Part shown: positions 18,239 to 26,970 of the stretch, in pieces
How positions within the stretch are numbered: position 1 is the first letter of the stretch
Layout of the letters: each line of letters opens with the position of its first letter
Origin: Empedobacter stercoris
GTDB taxonomy: Bacteria > Bacteroidota > Bacteroidia > Flavobacteriales > Weeksellaceae
Assembly: GCF_965137335.1 (NCBI RefSeq)
Contig: NZ_CBCRZD010000003.1
DNA: 64,000 nucleotides
Strand: one strand, 5' to 3'
The notes under the pieces: generated by a model
What the model was told of the DNA's origin: nothing
Seen by the model: only the letters and a program-made list of their open reading frames with translations
The model's database searches: none
Position numbers and translations under genes: made by a program

Positions 18239-18345
18239 TTAACATAATAAAGATTATTAACAATAAAATTTCAAAGAAATATTATTGTTATAATATATAT
18301 TATGTTAAATTGAAACATGAATTCATACCTATTGTATGAATTCAT
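18239..18345. repeat. Cluster of inverted repeats in a 490-bp AT-rich gap
   Basis: The gap 17913-18403 contains no convincing gene. Within it, TTAACATAATA (18239-18249) is inverted at 18298-18308, enclosing TAACAATA (18258-18265) inverted at 18283-18290. Directly after comes a perfect 12-bp stem (18317-18328 with 18334-18345) with a 5-base loop. The last hairpin may terminate the Dabb gene; the nested one is unexplained. Confidence 0.55.
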
Positions 18346-18403
18346 TATTATAATAACATGATTTGCTAAGATTCATCTAAACGAATATTTAGAACATACT
18401 ATT

Positions 18404-18700
18404 CTAATCAGCATCGTAGATTAAAACTCGTTTGGCTAATTTATTTGGACCATTCAAAAACTCGATATGTTGTGGATGTTTTTGATACGTTTCGAATTGT
18501 TCCATCGTTTCGAAAGCTGCAAATAAAGAAAATGAATAAGAAGCATCAATCACATCTCGCTCTATATTTGCTGGCGTACCAACATGAAAAAAAGCTGAAG
18601 GTGCAATCGGTTCTAAATCTATCAATGCTTGATGAAATGTATTCACTTCATCTTCAGTTACATCATCTTTTAACCAAAATAATACGTGGTGTGCTAACAT
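18404..18700 (-). CDS. Dabb (stress-responsive alpha/beta barrel) family protein
   Basis: 98 residues. The MLAHHVLFWLKDDVTEDEVNTF N-terminus and the DASYSFSLFAAFETMEQFETYQKHPQHIEF core match dimeric alpha/beta-barrel (Dabb) proteins, with typical length. These small cytoplasmic proteins form ferredoxin-like dimers; some are enzymes such as olivetolic-acid-type cyclases, but most bacterial ones have no known substrate. It is the last gene of a probable operon with the helicase and the STM3941-like protein. The downstream AT-rich gap contains a hairpin at 18317-18345. Confidence 0.8.
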   Translation of the reverse strand: MLAHHVLFWLKDDVTEDEVNTFHQALIDLEPIAPSAFFHVGTPANIERDVIDASYSFSLFAAFETMEQFETYQKHPQHIEFLNGPNKLAKRVLIYDAD

Positions 18701-20012
18701 AAAAATCTATTTTTAGTATGCAATTTNCNTTTTTATTTTTTATTTTTTGACCATTTAATTTCTTTAAAATTTCAGGTACTTTTTTACGATTTATGGCTAC
18801 ATACGAAGTTGTGTCTTTAACTTCAATAATTCCGACATCATTCTTTTCTAATTCCCCTTTTTTGAATAAAAACCCTACAATATCTACTTTATTGACTTTG
18901 TCTTTTTTACCTGCCGAAATATAAATTGTTTGATAAGGCGTTCTTTCAGGAATTTTATATGTTCCGCTTAAATTTTCTACAGGTAAATTTTCATTTACAA
19001 ATGGAAAATGCTCCTCGTTACTGATGATTAAATACACAAAACCTTTTGCATTCATACGGGCTGTACGTCCATTTCGGTGAATAAACGCTGCTTCTTTTGC
19101 AGGCAATTGATAATGTATAATCGAATCAACTTCCGGAATATCTAATCCACGCGCAGCTAAATCTGTTGTAATTAATACACGAACCGAATCGTTACGGAAT
19201 TTTAACAACGCACGTTCGCGTTCGTCTTGTTCCATTCCTCCATGAAAACTTTCTCGTGCAATTCCTTTCTCGTGCAAAAGATGACTAATTCTATCCACAG
19301 CATCGCGGTGATTACAGAAAATCAACATGCGTTTGCTACCTATTTTACAAATCAAATCGAACAAAGTATCCAATTTTTCTTCTGAAATGGTGTTTACCAC
19401 TTTCATATGTAAATCTGGTTTTACTTCGATTTGTTTTAAGTAACTCACAATTTTTTCGTCATTCAACCCAACAAATTCTGGAATATTTTCCATTTCGGTA
19501 GCTGATGTTAGAATACGTTGTTTTAAACCTGATAACTGTTCTACTATAAAGCTCATATCTTCTTGGAATCCCAATTCTAAAGCTTTGTCGAACTCATCTA
19601 AAATCAAAGTTTGAACAGTTGACGGATCAAAGTTTTCGTTACGTAAATGATACGCAATACGTCCAGGCGTTCCGATTAATACAGCGGGAGCTTCTACTAA
19701 ATTATTTTGTTCTATTTTCGTATTGTGACCACCATAACAACACGTTACTTTATAATCAGATTTCATAGATTTGAAAACTGTTTCGATTTGTAAGGCTAAT
19801 TCACGGGCTGGAACTAATATTAAGGTTTGAACACCTTTCACATCTGGATTTAGATCTCTCAATACAGGAAATAAAAAAGCCAATGTTTTTCCAGATCCTG
19901 TTGGTGATAAAAGAATTAAATCTCGTTGATTTTCGGACATTTTGAATGCTGAGCGTTGCATTGCATTCATATCTTTAATGCCTAAATTTTTATAAAGTAA
20001 ATCGATTTGCAT
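18663..20012 (-). CDS. DEAD-box ATP-dependent RNA helicase
   Basis: About 440 residues. All helicase motifs are visible: motif I SPTGSGKT, Ia PARELALQ, motif II DEFD (a DEAD variant), motif III SAT, TTDLAARGLD in domain 2 and motif VI HRNGRTAR. The C-terminal part (GFLFKKGELEKNDVGIIEVKDTTSYVAI) resembles a DbpA-type RNA-binding domain, suggesting a role in ribosome assembly. The literal frame runs to 18663 and overlaps the Dabb gene. However, N bases at 18727 and 18729 lie in its last codons, and a one-base shift there would end the protein at 18713, which is more natural. The last ~17 residues should therefore not be trusted. Confidence 0.88.
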   Translation of the reverse strand: MQIDLLYKNLGIKDMNAMQRSAFKMSENQRDLILLSPTGSGKTLAFLFPVLRDLNPDVKGVQTLILVPARELALQIETVFKSMKSDYKVTCCYGGHNTKIEQNNLVEAPAVLIGTPGRIAYHLRNENFDPSTVQTLILDEFDKALELGFQEDMSFIVEQLSGLKQRILTSATEMENIPEFVGLNDEKIVSYLKQIEVKPDLHMKVVNTISEEKLDTLFDLICKIGSKRMLIFCNHRDAVDRISHLLHEKGIARESFHGGMEQDERERALLKFRNDSVRVLITTDLAARGLDIPEVDSIIHYQLPAKEAAFIHRNGRTARMNAKGFVYLIISNEEHFPFVNENLPVENLSGTYKIPERTPYQTIYISAGKKDKVNKVDIVGFLFKKGELEKNDVGIIEVKDTTSYVAINRKKVPEILKKLNGQKIKNKXXNCILKIDFYVSTPRIILVKR

Positions 20013-20039
20013 TTTACAAAATTAACGTATTCTACTGAA

Positions 20040-20573
20040 TTAATCTGTTTTTGATTGAATAGAAGTCTTATATTGTTCCATAAATTCATCAAAAAGATTC
20101 ATGATTTCGAAGTGATTTTTATCTAACGTATTCGCATCGAACGAAACAACCGCCCCATACATTTTATTCCAAAATCTCATACGTGCTTGTAAAACTTTTT
20201 GCGTTTCGTTATGAATAAAAATATCAGCCTCCATTACTTTTATATTTATTACGCGTTGACGTGGTAATTTTAGTTCTTCAATCTCTATAATTTTTCCCCA
20301 TTCGATATAATTTAAATGATCCGAAGGTTTGTAAACAATTCCTTTTTGATCAATTAATAATACCAATTGCTTTTTCATTAATTTCTTTATCGAAACAATG
20401 ATTAATAGAAGACTTGGAACAAACAAAACTCCACTAATAATTTTTGCAGTTTGTGGAGAATTGACTTGATTAGCGTTTAAAAATAAATAAATTGAACAAG
20501 CCAAAAATAAAAGACTACCGAATAATAATCCCCAATTACTGGTCTGTTTAGCATAAATTTTAATAGAATTCAA
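20040..20573 (-). CDS. STM3941-like small membrane protein
   Basis: 177 residues. Two transmembrane segments lie at about 14-32 and 44-62, followed by a cytoplasmic PH-like domain with the GIVYKPSDHLNYIEWGKIIEIE segment. The N-terminal I-Y-x-K-Q-T-S-N start and the IEW motif after the membrane part recall the STM3941 family (unknown function). It starts the operon that continues, after a 27-base gap, into the DEAD-box helicase. A terminator-separated ligase gene lies upstream. Confidence 0.6.
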   Translation of the reverse strand: MNSIKIYAKQTSNWGLLFGSLLFLACSIYLFLNANQVNSPQTAKIISGVLFVPSLLLIIVSIKKLMKKQLVLLIDQKGIVYKPSDHLNYIEWGKIIEIEELKLPRQRVINIKVMEADIFIHNETQKVLQARMRFWNKMYGAVVSFDANTLDKNHFEIMNLFDEFMEQYKTSIQSKTD

Positions 20574-20611
20574 AGGATAATATTTTCACAAAAGTAAAGA
20601 TTTTAAATTAT

Positions 20612-20640
20612 AAAAAAAGAGCCCTCTATTTGAAAGCTCT
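20612..20640 (-). terminator. Terminator of the first acyl-CoA ligase gene
   Basis: On the minus strand, an AGAGC/GCTCT stem (20636-20640 with 20618-20622) is followed by seven T. It sits 10 bases beyond the stop at 20650. Confidence 0.55.
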
Positions 20641-20649
20641 ACTATAATT

Positions 20650-22413
20650 TTAACCAAAAATTTCGTGGTATTCTTTTTTATATTTTTCTAAGATGATTTT
20701 ACGTTTAAATTTTAACGTTGGCGTTAATTCGCCACCTTCAATCGTTAACTCATTCGGGATAATTGAAATCTTTTTGATTTGTTCCCAATGTCCAAAATTT
20801 GTATTCAAATTATTGATTTCATCTTCAATTTTTTTCTGAACAGCTTTACTTTTTTGAAATTCATCATGAGAAAGATTGACAATTTCAGGAGCATTTGACT
20901 TTGCCCAATTAAGAAGATTCGGATAACTTGGAACAACAAAAGCACCAGGGAACTTCTCTCCTTCTCCAACTACCATCAACTGCTCAATAAATGGAGATTC
21001 AACCATTTTCATTTCGATTTGTTGCGGAACAATGTATTTTCCACCAGATGTTTTATACATTTCTTTTTTACGATCAACAATCTTCAAGAATTTATGATCT
21101 ACCCACTCACCAATATCGCCAGTATGCAACCAACCATCCTTGATTACTTCGGCAGTTTGCTCAGGTAAATTATAGTACCCCATCATCACAATATCACCAT
21201 GAACCAAGATTTCGCCATCATCAGCTAATTTGATTTCAACACCTTTTAATGGAGGGCCTACAGTTCCTATTTTTTTTCCACGACGAAAGCAATTTACAGC
21301 AATTACAGGTGAAGCTTCTGTTAAGCCATAACCTTCGTATATAGGAATTTCTGCTGCCAAAAATACGCGAACTATTCGTTGTTGAATTGCTGCACTACCA
21401 GTTACAATTGCTTTCAATTCTCCGCCAAGCCCTTCGTACCACTTATGTAAAACCAATTTACGCGCAATTGCTAATTTGATATTATACAATGTTGAGCGTT
21501 GATCTGCTTCTAAAACATACTCATCACCAATTTTTACAGCCCAATCGAAAATAGATTTTTTGACACCTGTTAATTGCGCTCCAGTTGTCATAATCTTTTC
21601 ATATACTTTCTCTATAACACGAGGAACTGCTGTCATAATATGAGGTTTAATCTCTTTTAAATTTTCTCCGATTTTATCCATTGATTCAGCGAAATGAATA
21701 GAAAGGCCCATGTAGACATACAAATACTGTAAGGTACGTTCGTAGGCATGACAAGCTGGCAAAAACGTTAACGCACGATCATAAGGATTTAGTGGTGTAG
21801 AATATTCACACGCTATAACATCAGCAATAATATTTTTGTGCGATAACATGACACCTTTCGGTTTTCCAGTTGTACCAGATGTATAAATTAGAAAGGCTAA
21901 ATCTTCGTGTTTTACTTGAGCTGCTCTTTTTTCTACTTCTGATAAATCAATCAATTGCCCTTTTTCGATTAAAATATTCCAACTCGTTGCATGTTCAACT
22001 TCATCAATCGAATACAATTGTTCTAAAGATGGCAATGATGTTTTGAGGTAATTTATCCGAGTATATAAATCCTGATTACTTGTAAAACATAATTTTATTG
22101 AAGAATCTTTGAAAATATATTCATAATCGTTATCTGAAATATTGGGATAAATTGCCACCACAACAGCGCCAATTTGTTGTATAGCGTAGTCTATCATATT
22201 CCATTCGACACGATTTTCTGAGATTAAACCAACTTTATCACCTGCTTGAACTCCACAAGCAATCAAACCTTTCGAGATTTGATTTACACGATCCAAAAAA
22301 GATTTTGTCAACATTGGTTTCCATTCTCCGTCTTGCTTGCTAACAAACATGGATAAATCAGGAAACTTCTCCAACTGTCGTTTTGGTAAATCAAAAATTC
22401 TGGTTACTTCCAT
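20650..22413 (-). CDS. Long-chain fatty-acid-CoA ligase (AMP-forming), paralogue 1
   Basis: 587 residues, typical for the FadD15/Faa/ACSBG type of AMP-forming synthetase. Visible motifs: the P-loop IYTSGTTGKPKGVML, YEGYGLTEASPV, the hinge GWLHTGDIG and IVDRKKEMYKTSGGKYI, and the catalytic-Lys region GGELTPTLKFKRK near the end. It activates long-chain fatty acids to acyl-CoA for beta-oxidation or lipid synthesis. It is the leftmost of three adjacent paralogues that share the N-terminal start (RIFDLPKRQLEKFPD). Each has its own terminator, so they are not a single simple operon. Confidence 0.9.
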   Translation of the reverse strand: MEVTRIFDLPKRQLEKFPDLSMFVSKQDGEWKPMLTKSFLDRVNQISKGLIACGVQAGDKVGLISENRVEWNMIDYAIQQIGAVVVAIYPNISDNDYEYIFKDSSIKLCFTSNQDLYTRINYLKTSLPSLEQLYSIDEVEHATSWNILIEKGQLIDLSEVEKRAAQVKHEDLAFLIYTSGTTGKPKGVMLSHKNIIADVIACEYSTPLNPYDRALTFLPACHAYERTLQYLYVYMGLSIHFAESMDKIGENLKEIKPHIMTAVPRVIEKVYEKIMTTGAQLTGVKKSIFDWAVKIGDEYVLEADQRSTLYNIKLAIARKLVLHKWYEGLGGELKAIVTGSAAIQQRIVRVFLAAEIPIYEGYGLTEASPVIAVNCFRRGKKIGTVGPPLKGVEIKLADDGEILVHGDIVMMGYYNLPEQTAEVIKDGWLHTGDIGEWVDHKFLKIVDRKKEMYKTSGGKYIVPQQIEMKMVESPFIEQLMVVGEGEKFPGAFVVPSYPNLLNWAKSNAPEIVNLSHDEFQKSKAVQKKIEDEINNLNTNFGHWEQIKKISIIPNELTIEGGELTPTLKFKRKIILEKYKKEYHEIFG

Positions 22414-22512
22414 AGCGCATTTATAGTTTTGTAGTTTTGAAAAGTATTCGTCGAAAGTAACTTAAAATGATGACTTTTTCAAAAAATTATGATTGAAATT
22501 GTTTAAAATTAA

Positions 22513-22543
22513 AATCCCTTAATTTAGTTAGAATTAAGGGATT
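22513..22543 (-). terminator. Terminator of the second acyl-CoA ligase gene
   Basis: Perfect 12-bp stem (22513-22524 with 22532-22543, arm AATCCCTTAATT) immediately beyond the stop at 22548, T-rich on the minus strand. Confidence 0.8.
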
Positions 22544-22547
22544 CAAA

Positions 22548-24323
22548 TTATTTATAAATTTCATCGAATTCTTTCTGAAATTTCTTTAAAATAACTTTTC
22601 TTTTCATTTTTAAAGTTGGTGTTAATTCACCAGCTTCTATTGTAAATTCATGTGTTAGTATTGCAGGTTTTTTAATTTGTTCCCAGTTTCCAAAATACTG
22701 ATTTGCTTTACGTACTTCTTGATTTATTTTTTTGTGCACTTCATTAGTTGCTATAAATTCTTCACGAGACAACGCAACTATTTCTGCTGCACTCTCCTTC
22801 GCCCACTCTTTTAGATTTGTATAATTAGGTACGATAAAAGCTGATGCAAATTTTTGTGCATCACCGATAACCATTGCTTGCTCGATAAATTCAGATTCAA
22901 CAAGTTTCGTTTCGATTGGTTGCGGAACAACATATTTGCCTCCAGAAATTTTGAACATTTCTTTTTTACGGTCTATAATTTTTAAGAAATGTCCTTCGCC
23001 TTCTTCCCAAACGCCGATATCTCCTGTATGCATCCATCCATCAATAATAACTTCATCCGTCGCTTTTTGATTTTTATAATACCCCATCATCACATTAGGA
23101 CCTTGAACTAAAATTTCGCCATCTTCTGCTAATTTTACCTTAACATCTTTGATAGGCGAACCAACAGTTCCGATACGAACCCCTAATTTATGTGGATTAT
23201 TTACTGTAATTAATGGTGAAGTTTCCGTCATCCCGTAACCTTCGAAAAAAGGTAATCCAGCTGCCATAAAAACACGAGCAATTTTACCTTGTAGAGAAGC
23301 ACTTCCTGAAATAATATACTTAAAATTTCCTCCTAATGCTTCGTAAAACTTATTTAAAACTAACTTGCGCGCTAAAGCTAATTTTATATTATAAACAAAA
23401 GAACGTTTCGTTGAATCTGGCTCATAATTGGCTGCAATTTCTATTGCCCAATCGAATACTTTTCGTTTTTTACCTGTTAAAGCACTACCTGTTTTTAGAA
23501 TTTTTTCGTACACTTTTTCCATAATACGAGGAACGGCAGTCATTATATGCGGTTTTACTTCGTTGATGTTATCACCAATTTTATCAAGACCTTCTGCAAA
23601 ATAAACGGTTACACCAATGTATAAATACGTATAAATTACGGTTCTCTCGTAAGTATGACAAGGAGGTAAAAAAGTCAATCCTCTTGTTCCTTCTTCCAAA
23701 ACTACAATTTCTTTAGCTGCTATAAAGTTAGAAACCAAATTATTATGCGACAACATCACTCCTTTTGGTTTTCCTGTTGTACCAGAAGTATAAATTAGAG
23801 TTGCTAAATCTGAACTTCGTACCGTAGAACTAAGATTATTTACATATTCATCTGTAATATTTTTCCCAATTTCTTTTAGTTCTGCCCAATTTCTGGAATC
23901 TGGAAAATCATTTATCGCAAAAATATATTCTAAACTATAAATGCTTTCAAACATATTATTGATGCGCTCATACAAATTTTTGTTACTTACAATACACAAT
24001 TGAATCTCAGCATCGTTGAAAATAAATTGATACTCAGCATCTGTTATATTTGGATAGATTGCCACCACCACAGCACCAATTTGCTGAATTGCAAAATCTA
24101 CCACATGCCATTCGTATCTGCTTTCACAAACCAATCCTACTCTATCTCCAGGCTTAATTCCTAATGCTAATAATCCTTTCGAAATTTCTCTTGTAAGAGC
24201 TATAAATTCAGCTGGTTTTGTAAATTGCCATTCACCATTAATCTTCGTCGAAAACATATGATGATTTGGATAAAGCTTTTGTTGTTGATACGCTAAATCA
24301 AAAATTCTTGTAGGATTATTCAT
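22548..24323 (-). CDS. Long-chain fatty-acid-CoA ligase (AMP-forming), paralogue 2
   Basis: 591 residues with the same architecture as its neighbours: IYTSGTTGKPKGVML, FEGYGMTETSPL, GWMHTGDIG, IIDRKKEMFKISGGKYV and GELTPTLKMKRK. It differs by a PCHTYERTVIYTY segment where the other two have PACHAYER, and by GSPIKDVKVKL in the C-terminal part, so substrate preference may differ. It has its own terminator and about 130 bases of upstream spacing, which allows separate regulation. Confidence 0.9.
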   Translation of the reverse strand: MNNPTRIFDLAYQQQKLYPNHHMFSTKINGEWQFTKPAEFIALTREISKGLLALGIKPGDRVGLVCESRYEWHVVDFAIQQIGAVVVAIYPNITDAEYQFIFNDAEIQLCIVSNKNLYERINNMFESIYSLEYIFAINDFPDSRNWAELKEIGKNITDEYVNNLSSTVRSSDLATLIYTSGTTGKPKGVMLSHNNLVSNFIAAKEIVVLEEGTRGLTFLPPCHTYERTVIYTYLYIGVTVYFAEGLDKIGDNINEVKPHIMTAVPRIMEKVYEKILKTGSALTGKKRKVFDWAIEIAANYEPDSTKRSFVYNIKLALARKLVLNKFYEALGGNFKYIISGSASLQGKIARVFMAAGLPFFEGYGMTETSPLITVNNPHKLGVRIGTVGSPIKDVKVKLAEDGEILVQGPNVMMGYYKNQKATDEVIIDGWMHTGDIGVWEEGEGHFLKIIDRKKEMFKISGGKYVVPQPIETKLVESEFIEQAMVIGDAQKFASAFIVPNYTNLKEWAKESAAEIVALSREEFIATNEVHKKINQEVRKANQYFGNWEQIKKPAILTHEFTIEAGELTPTLKMKRKVILKKFQKEFDEIYK

Positions 24324-24395
24324 CGTTATAAAACTTTGTAAAAAGAATGCAAATTTGGTGTAAAATTTTCAAAAAACAGTCCAATTTCACGAAAA

Positions 24396-24422
24396 AAGCG
24401 AGATTCAGAATGAATCTCGCTT
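24396..24422 (-). terminator. Terminator of the third acyl-CoA ligase gene
   Basis: Perfect 11-bp stem (24396-24406 with 24412-24422, arm AAGCGAGATTC) and a 5-base loop, followed on the minus strand by six T. It sits 27 bases beyond the stop at 24449. Confidence 0.85.
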
Positions 24423-24448
24423 AATTATTTTACATTAATTCAATTATT

Positions 24449-26215
24449 TTATTGATATATATCTTCTATTTCTGTTTTATATTTTTCTAAAATTACTTTA
24501 CGTTTCATTTTCAAGGTTGGTGTTAATTCACCTGCTTCAATCGTAAATTCGTAGGGAAGTAAATGAAATTTTTTGATTTTTTCCCAATTACCAAAATTGA
24601 CATTTAATTTATTGATTTCGTTTGCAAGCAATTCCTGAATTTTAGGATGTTTTATAAATTCTTCTCGTGATAAATTTAGAATAGAAGGTTCATTTTGTTT
24701 AGCCCATTCTAAACAATTCTCGTACAACGGAACAATTAAAGCTGAAGGAAATTTTCGTCCTTCTCCAACCACCATTATTTGTTCAATAAAAATAGATTCT
24801 GACAATAATTTCTCGATTTGTTGCGGTACTATATATTTTCCACCAGAAGTCTTGAACATTTCTTTTTTGCGATCAATGATTTTCAAAAACTTTCCATCAA
24901 CCCATTCACCAATATCTCCTGTATACAACCATCCTTCTTTTAATACTTCTGCCGTTGCTTCAGGATTCTTATAATAACCTTGCATGATATTTTTTCCTTT
25001 TGCAAGAATTTCTCCATCTTCGGCTAATTTAATTTCAATATCAATCAAAGGCAAACCAACTGTACCGATTTTCATTCCACGTTTTATACAGTTTACAGAC
25101 AAACATGGTCCAGCCTCAGTTAATCCATATCCTTCGTAAATTGGAATACCAGCTGCTAAGTACAATTTTAATAAACGCGTTTGCAAGGTTGCGCTTCCTG
25201 TTGCAACACCTTTTATGTTTCCTCCAAGTGCTGCTTTCCATTTTGAAAAAATTAATTTGCGCGCAATTTTTAATTGAAATTTGTACAAAGAAGAAAGTTT
25301 TGATTCGTCTAAATCATATTTTTCTCCTAATGAAATAGCCCAGAAAAACAGTTTTCGTTTTACACCCGTTAACTCTTCTCCTTTTGACATAATTCTATCA
25401 TATACCTTCTCTAAAACTCTTGGAACTGCCGAGAAAATATGAGGTTGAACTTCTTTCAAATCTTGACCAATAGTATCCATTGATTGTGCAAAATAAATTG
25501 ACAATCCCATTTTGATATACACGTACTGAAATACACGTTCGTACGCATGACAAGCAGGCAAAAAAGACAACGCTTTATCATAAGCTTGTACTGGAAAAGA
25601 ATATTCAGAACTGTTTACATCAGCTAATAAATTTTCGTGCGAAAGCATCACACCTTTTGGGTTTCCCGTTGTACCAGATGTGTAAATTAAAGTTGCTAAA
25701 TCTGTTGTTTTCACTTTATCCATAAAGGTTTGAAGGGTTTCATCAGAAACTGAAATTCCTTTCGAAACTAATTCGATCCAATTTGGTGTATGCGGATAAG
25801 TATTAAATGTATAAACTTGTTCAAGATTTGGTACTCTATCTTTTAAACCTAATAATCGTTGGTACAAAAGATCATTGCTAACAATACAAAGTTTTATTTC
25901 TGCATCATTCAAAATAAACTCGTAATCGTTGTCCGAAATATTTGGGTAAATAGCGACAACCACTGCTCCTATTTGTTGAATTGCAAAATCAACTAAATTC
26001 CACTCCAAACGATTTTCACTTATCAAAGCTACTTTATCATTAGGCTGAACACCATTTGCAATAAGACCTTTTGAGATATTATTTACGCGATTAATAAAAT
26101 CGGTCGTTGAAATTCCCTTCCATTCATCATTTTCTTTGTAATTAAAAATAGTAATGTTTGGTGTATTTTTCTCTTGAAATCGTGGTAAATCGAATACTCT
26201 TTGTGGTTGTTTCAT
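24449..26215 (-). CDS. Long-chain fatty-acid-CoA ligase (AMP-forming), paralogue 3
   Basis: 588 residues from ATG 26215, where the conserved N-terminus of its two paralogues begins (RVFDLPRF). The frame is open up to 26284, but the extra 23 residues have no counterpart in the neighbours. Motifs: IYTSGTTGNPKGVML, YEGYGLTEAGPC, GWLYTGDIG, IIDRKKEMFKTSGGKYI and GELTPTLKMKRK. It is closest by eye to paralogue 1 (shared PACHAYER and CIKRG/CFRRG segments). It is transcribed divergently from the DUF6642-like gene. Confidence 0.9.
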   Translation of the reverse strand: MKQPQRVFDLPRFQEKNTPNITIFNYKENDEWKGISTTDFINRVNNISKGLIANGVQPNDKVALISENRLEWNLVDFAIQQIGAVVVAIYPNISDNDYEFILNDAEIKLCIVSNDLLYQRLLGLKDRVPNLEQVYTFNTYPHTPNWIELVSKGISVSDETLQTFMDKVKTTDLATLIYTSGTTGNPKGVMLSHENLLADVNSSEYSFPVQAYDKALSFLPACHAYERVFQYVYIKMGLSIYFAQSMDTIGQDLKEVQPHIFSAVPRVLEKVYDRIMSKGEELTGVKRKLFFWAISLGEKYDLDESKLSSLYKFQLKIARKLIFSKWKAALGGNIKGVATGSATLQTRLLKLYLAAGIPIYEGYGLTEAGPCLSVNCIKRGMKIGTVGLPLIDIEIKLAEDGEILAKGKNIMQGYYKNPEATAEVLKEGWLYTGDIGEWVDGKFLKIIDRKKEMFKTSGGKYIVPQQIEKLLSESIFIEQIMVVGEGRKFPSALIVPLYENCLEWAKQNEPSILNLSREEFIKHPKIQELLANEINKLNVNFGNWEKIKKFHLLPYEFTIEAGELTPTLKMKRKVILEKYKTEIEDIYQ

Positions 26216-26353
26216 TCTCTTGAAATAAGAATACAAAGTTCGACTATTTCTCGGTTTTTGAAAAGAAAAAGAATTTTCTTTCATAAAATTTCAGAATTTT
26301 TAATGGTTGTAAATAATCGTAAGAATTGTAAATTAGTCAAAATTTATATTCAA

Positions 26354-26932
26354 ATGGAGCTTGATCATTACAGAGACGAAGAAGGTTTTAAATTATTTTG
26401 TATAGAAAGTGTAGACGATATAGAAGAGCAAAACGATTCTCAATTGTTAGATTTTTTAGAACATTTAGCACGAGAATTTCACATTACAAACGTGTACAAG
26501 ACGACTGATAGTTTTGAAGGTTTAGAAGAAAGTCTCAATAATTTACTTTATCATGACAACTATTTCAGAGAATATAAACTCATTTATTTAGTAGTTGAAG
26601 GAGAGGGAAATCAAATCCTGATAGACGATTATTACTACAGTTTAGAAGAAATAGCTGAACTATTTCAAGGAAAATTATCAAATAAAATTGTTCATTTTGC
26701 CAATACAATGAATTTGGATTTGGAAGATGAAAGTTTTCAATATTTTATCGATGTTACAGGTGCAAAAGCGTTGTCGGGATATGTAAATTCATCTCCAATT
26801 CTCAGTACAATTTTGGATCAATATTATTTTTGTTTAGCCAAAGAAATTGATGACGAAGAAGAATTGGTGCATGCTTTGTTTGATAAACATTCTACTTTAG
26901 CCCTTAAATTAGGATTTAGATTATACCATTAA
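26354..26932 (+). CDS. DUF6642-like protein (caspase-like fold suspected)
   Basis: 192 residues from ATG 26354. A longer frame from 26201 exists but crosses the divergent ligase start and promoter region and has no protein-like character. The order of segments fits the DUF6642 pattern: FKLFCIES at the start, YKLIYLVVEGEGNQILIDD in the middle, a SLEEIAELFQGKLSNKIVHFANTM motif, then TGAKALSGYVNSS. In related proteins the middle reads FHG and HFGSC; here His and Cys are replaced by VEG and HFANT, so a caspase-like catalytic dyad would be missing. Function is unknown. Confidence 0.55.
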   Translation: MELDHYRDEEGFKLFCIESVDDIEEQNDSQLLDFLEHLAREFHITNVYKTTDSFEGLEESLNNLLYHDNYFREYKLIYLVVEGEGNQILIDDYYYSLEEIAELFQGKLSNKIVHFANTMNLDLEDESFQYFIDVTGAKALSGYVNSSPILSTILDQYYFCLAKEIDDEEELVHALFDKHSTLALKLGFRLYH

Positions 26933-26970
26933 AAAAAATCTCCTAAAGAGGAAAGTTTTTTACTGTTTCG

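Noticed and set aside
26201..26353. 51-residue N-terminal extension of the DUF6642-like gene
   Set aside because: It covers the divergent ligase start, and its residues are the reverse-strand shadow of that gene; the family-like sequence begins at ATG 26354.
26933..26970. Terminator between the DUF6642-like gene and the VOC pseudogene
   Set aside because: Only a three-base CTC/GAG stem can form between the A and T runs; too weak to support.
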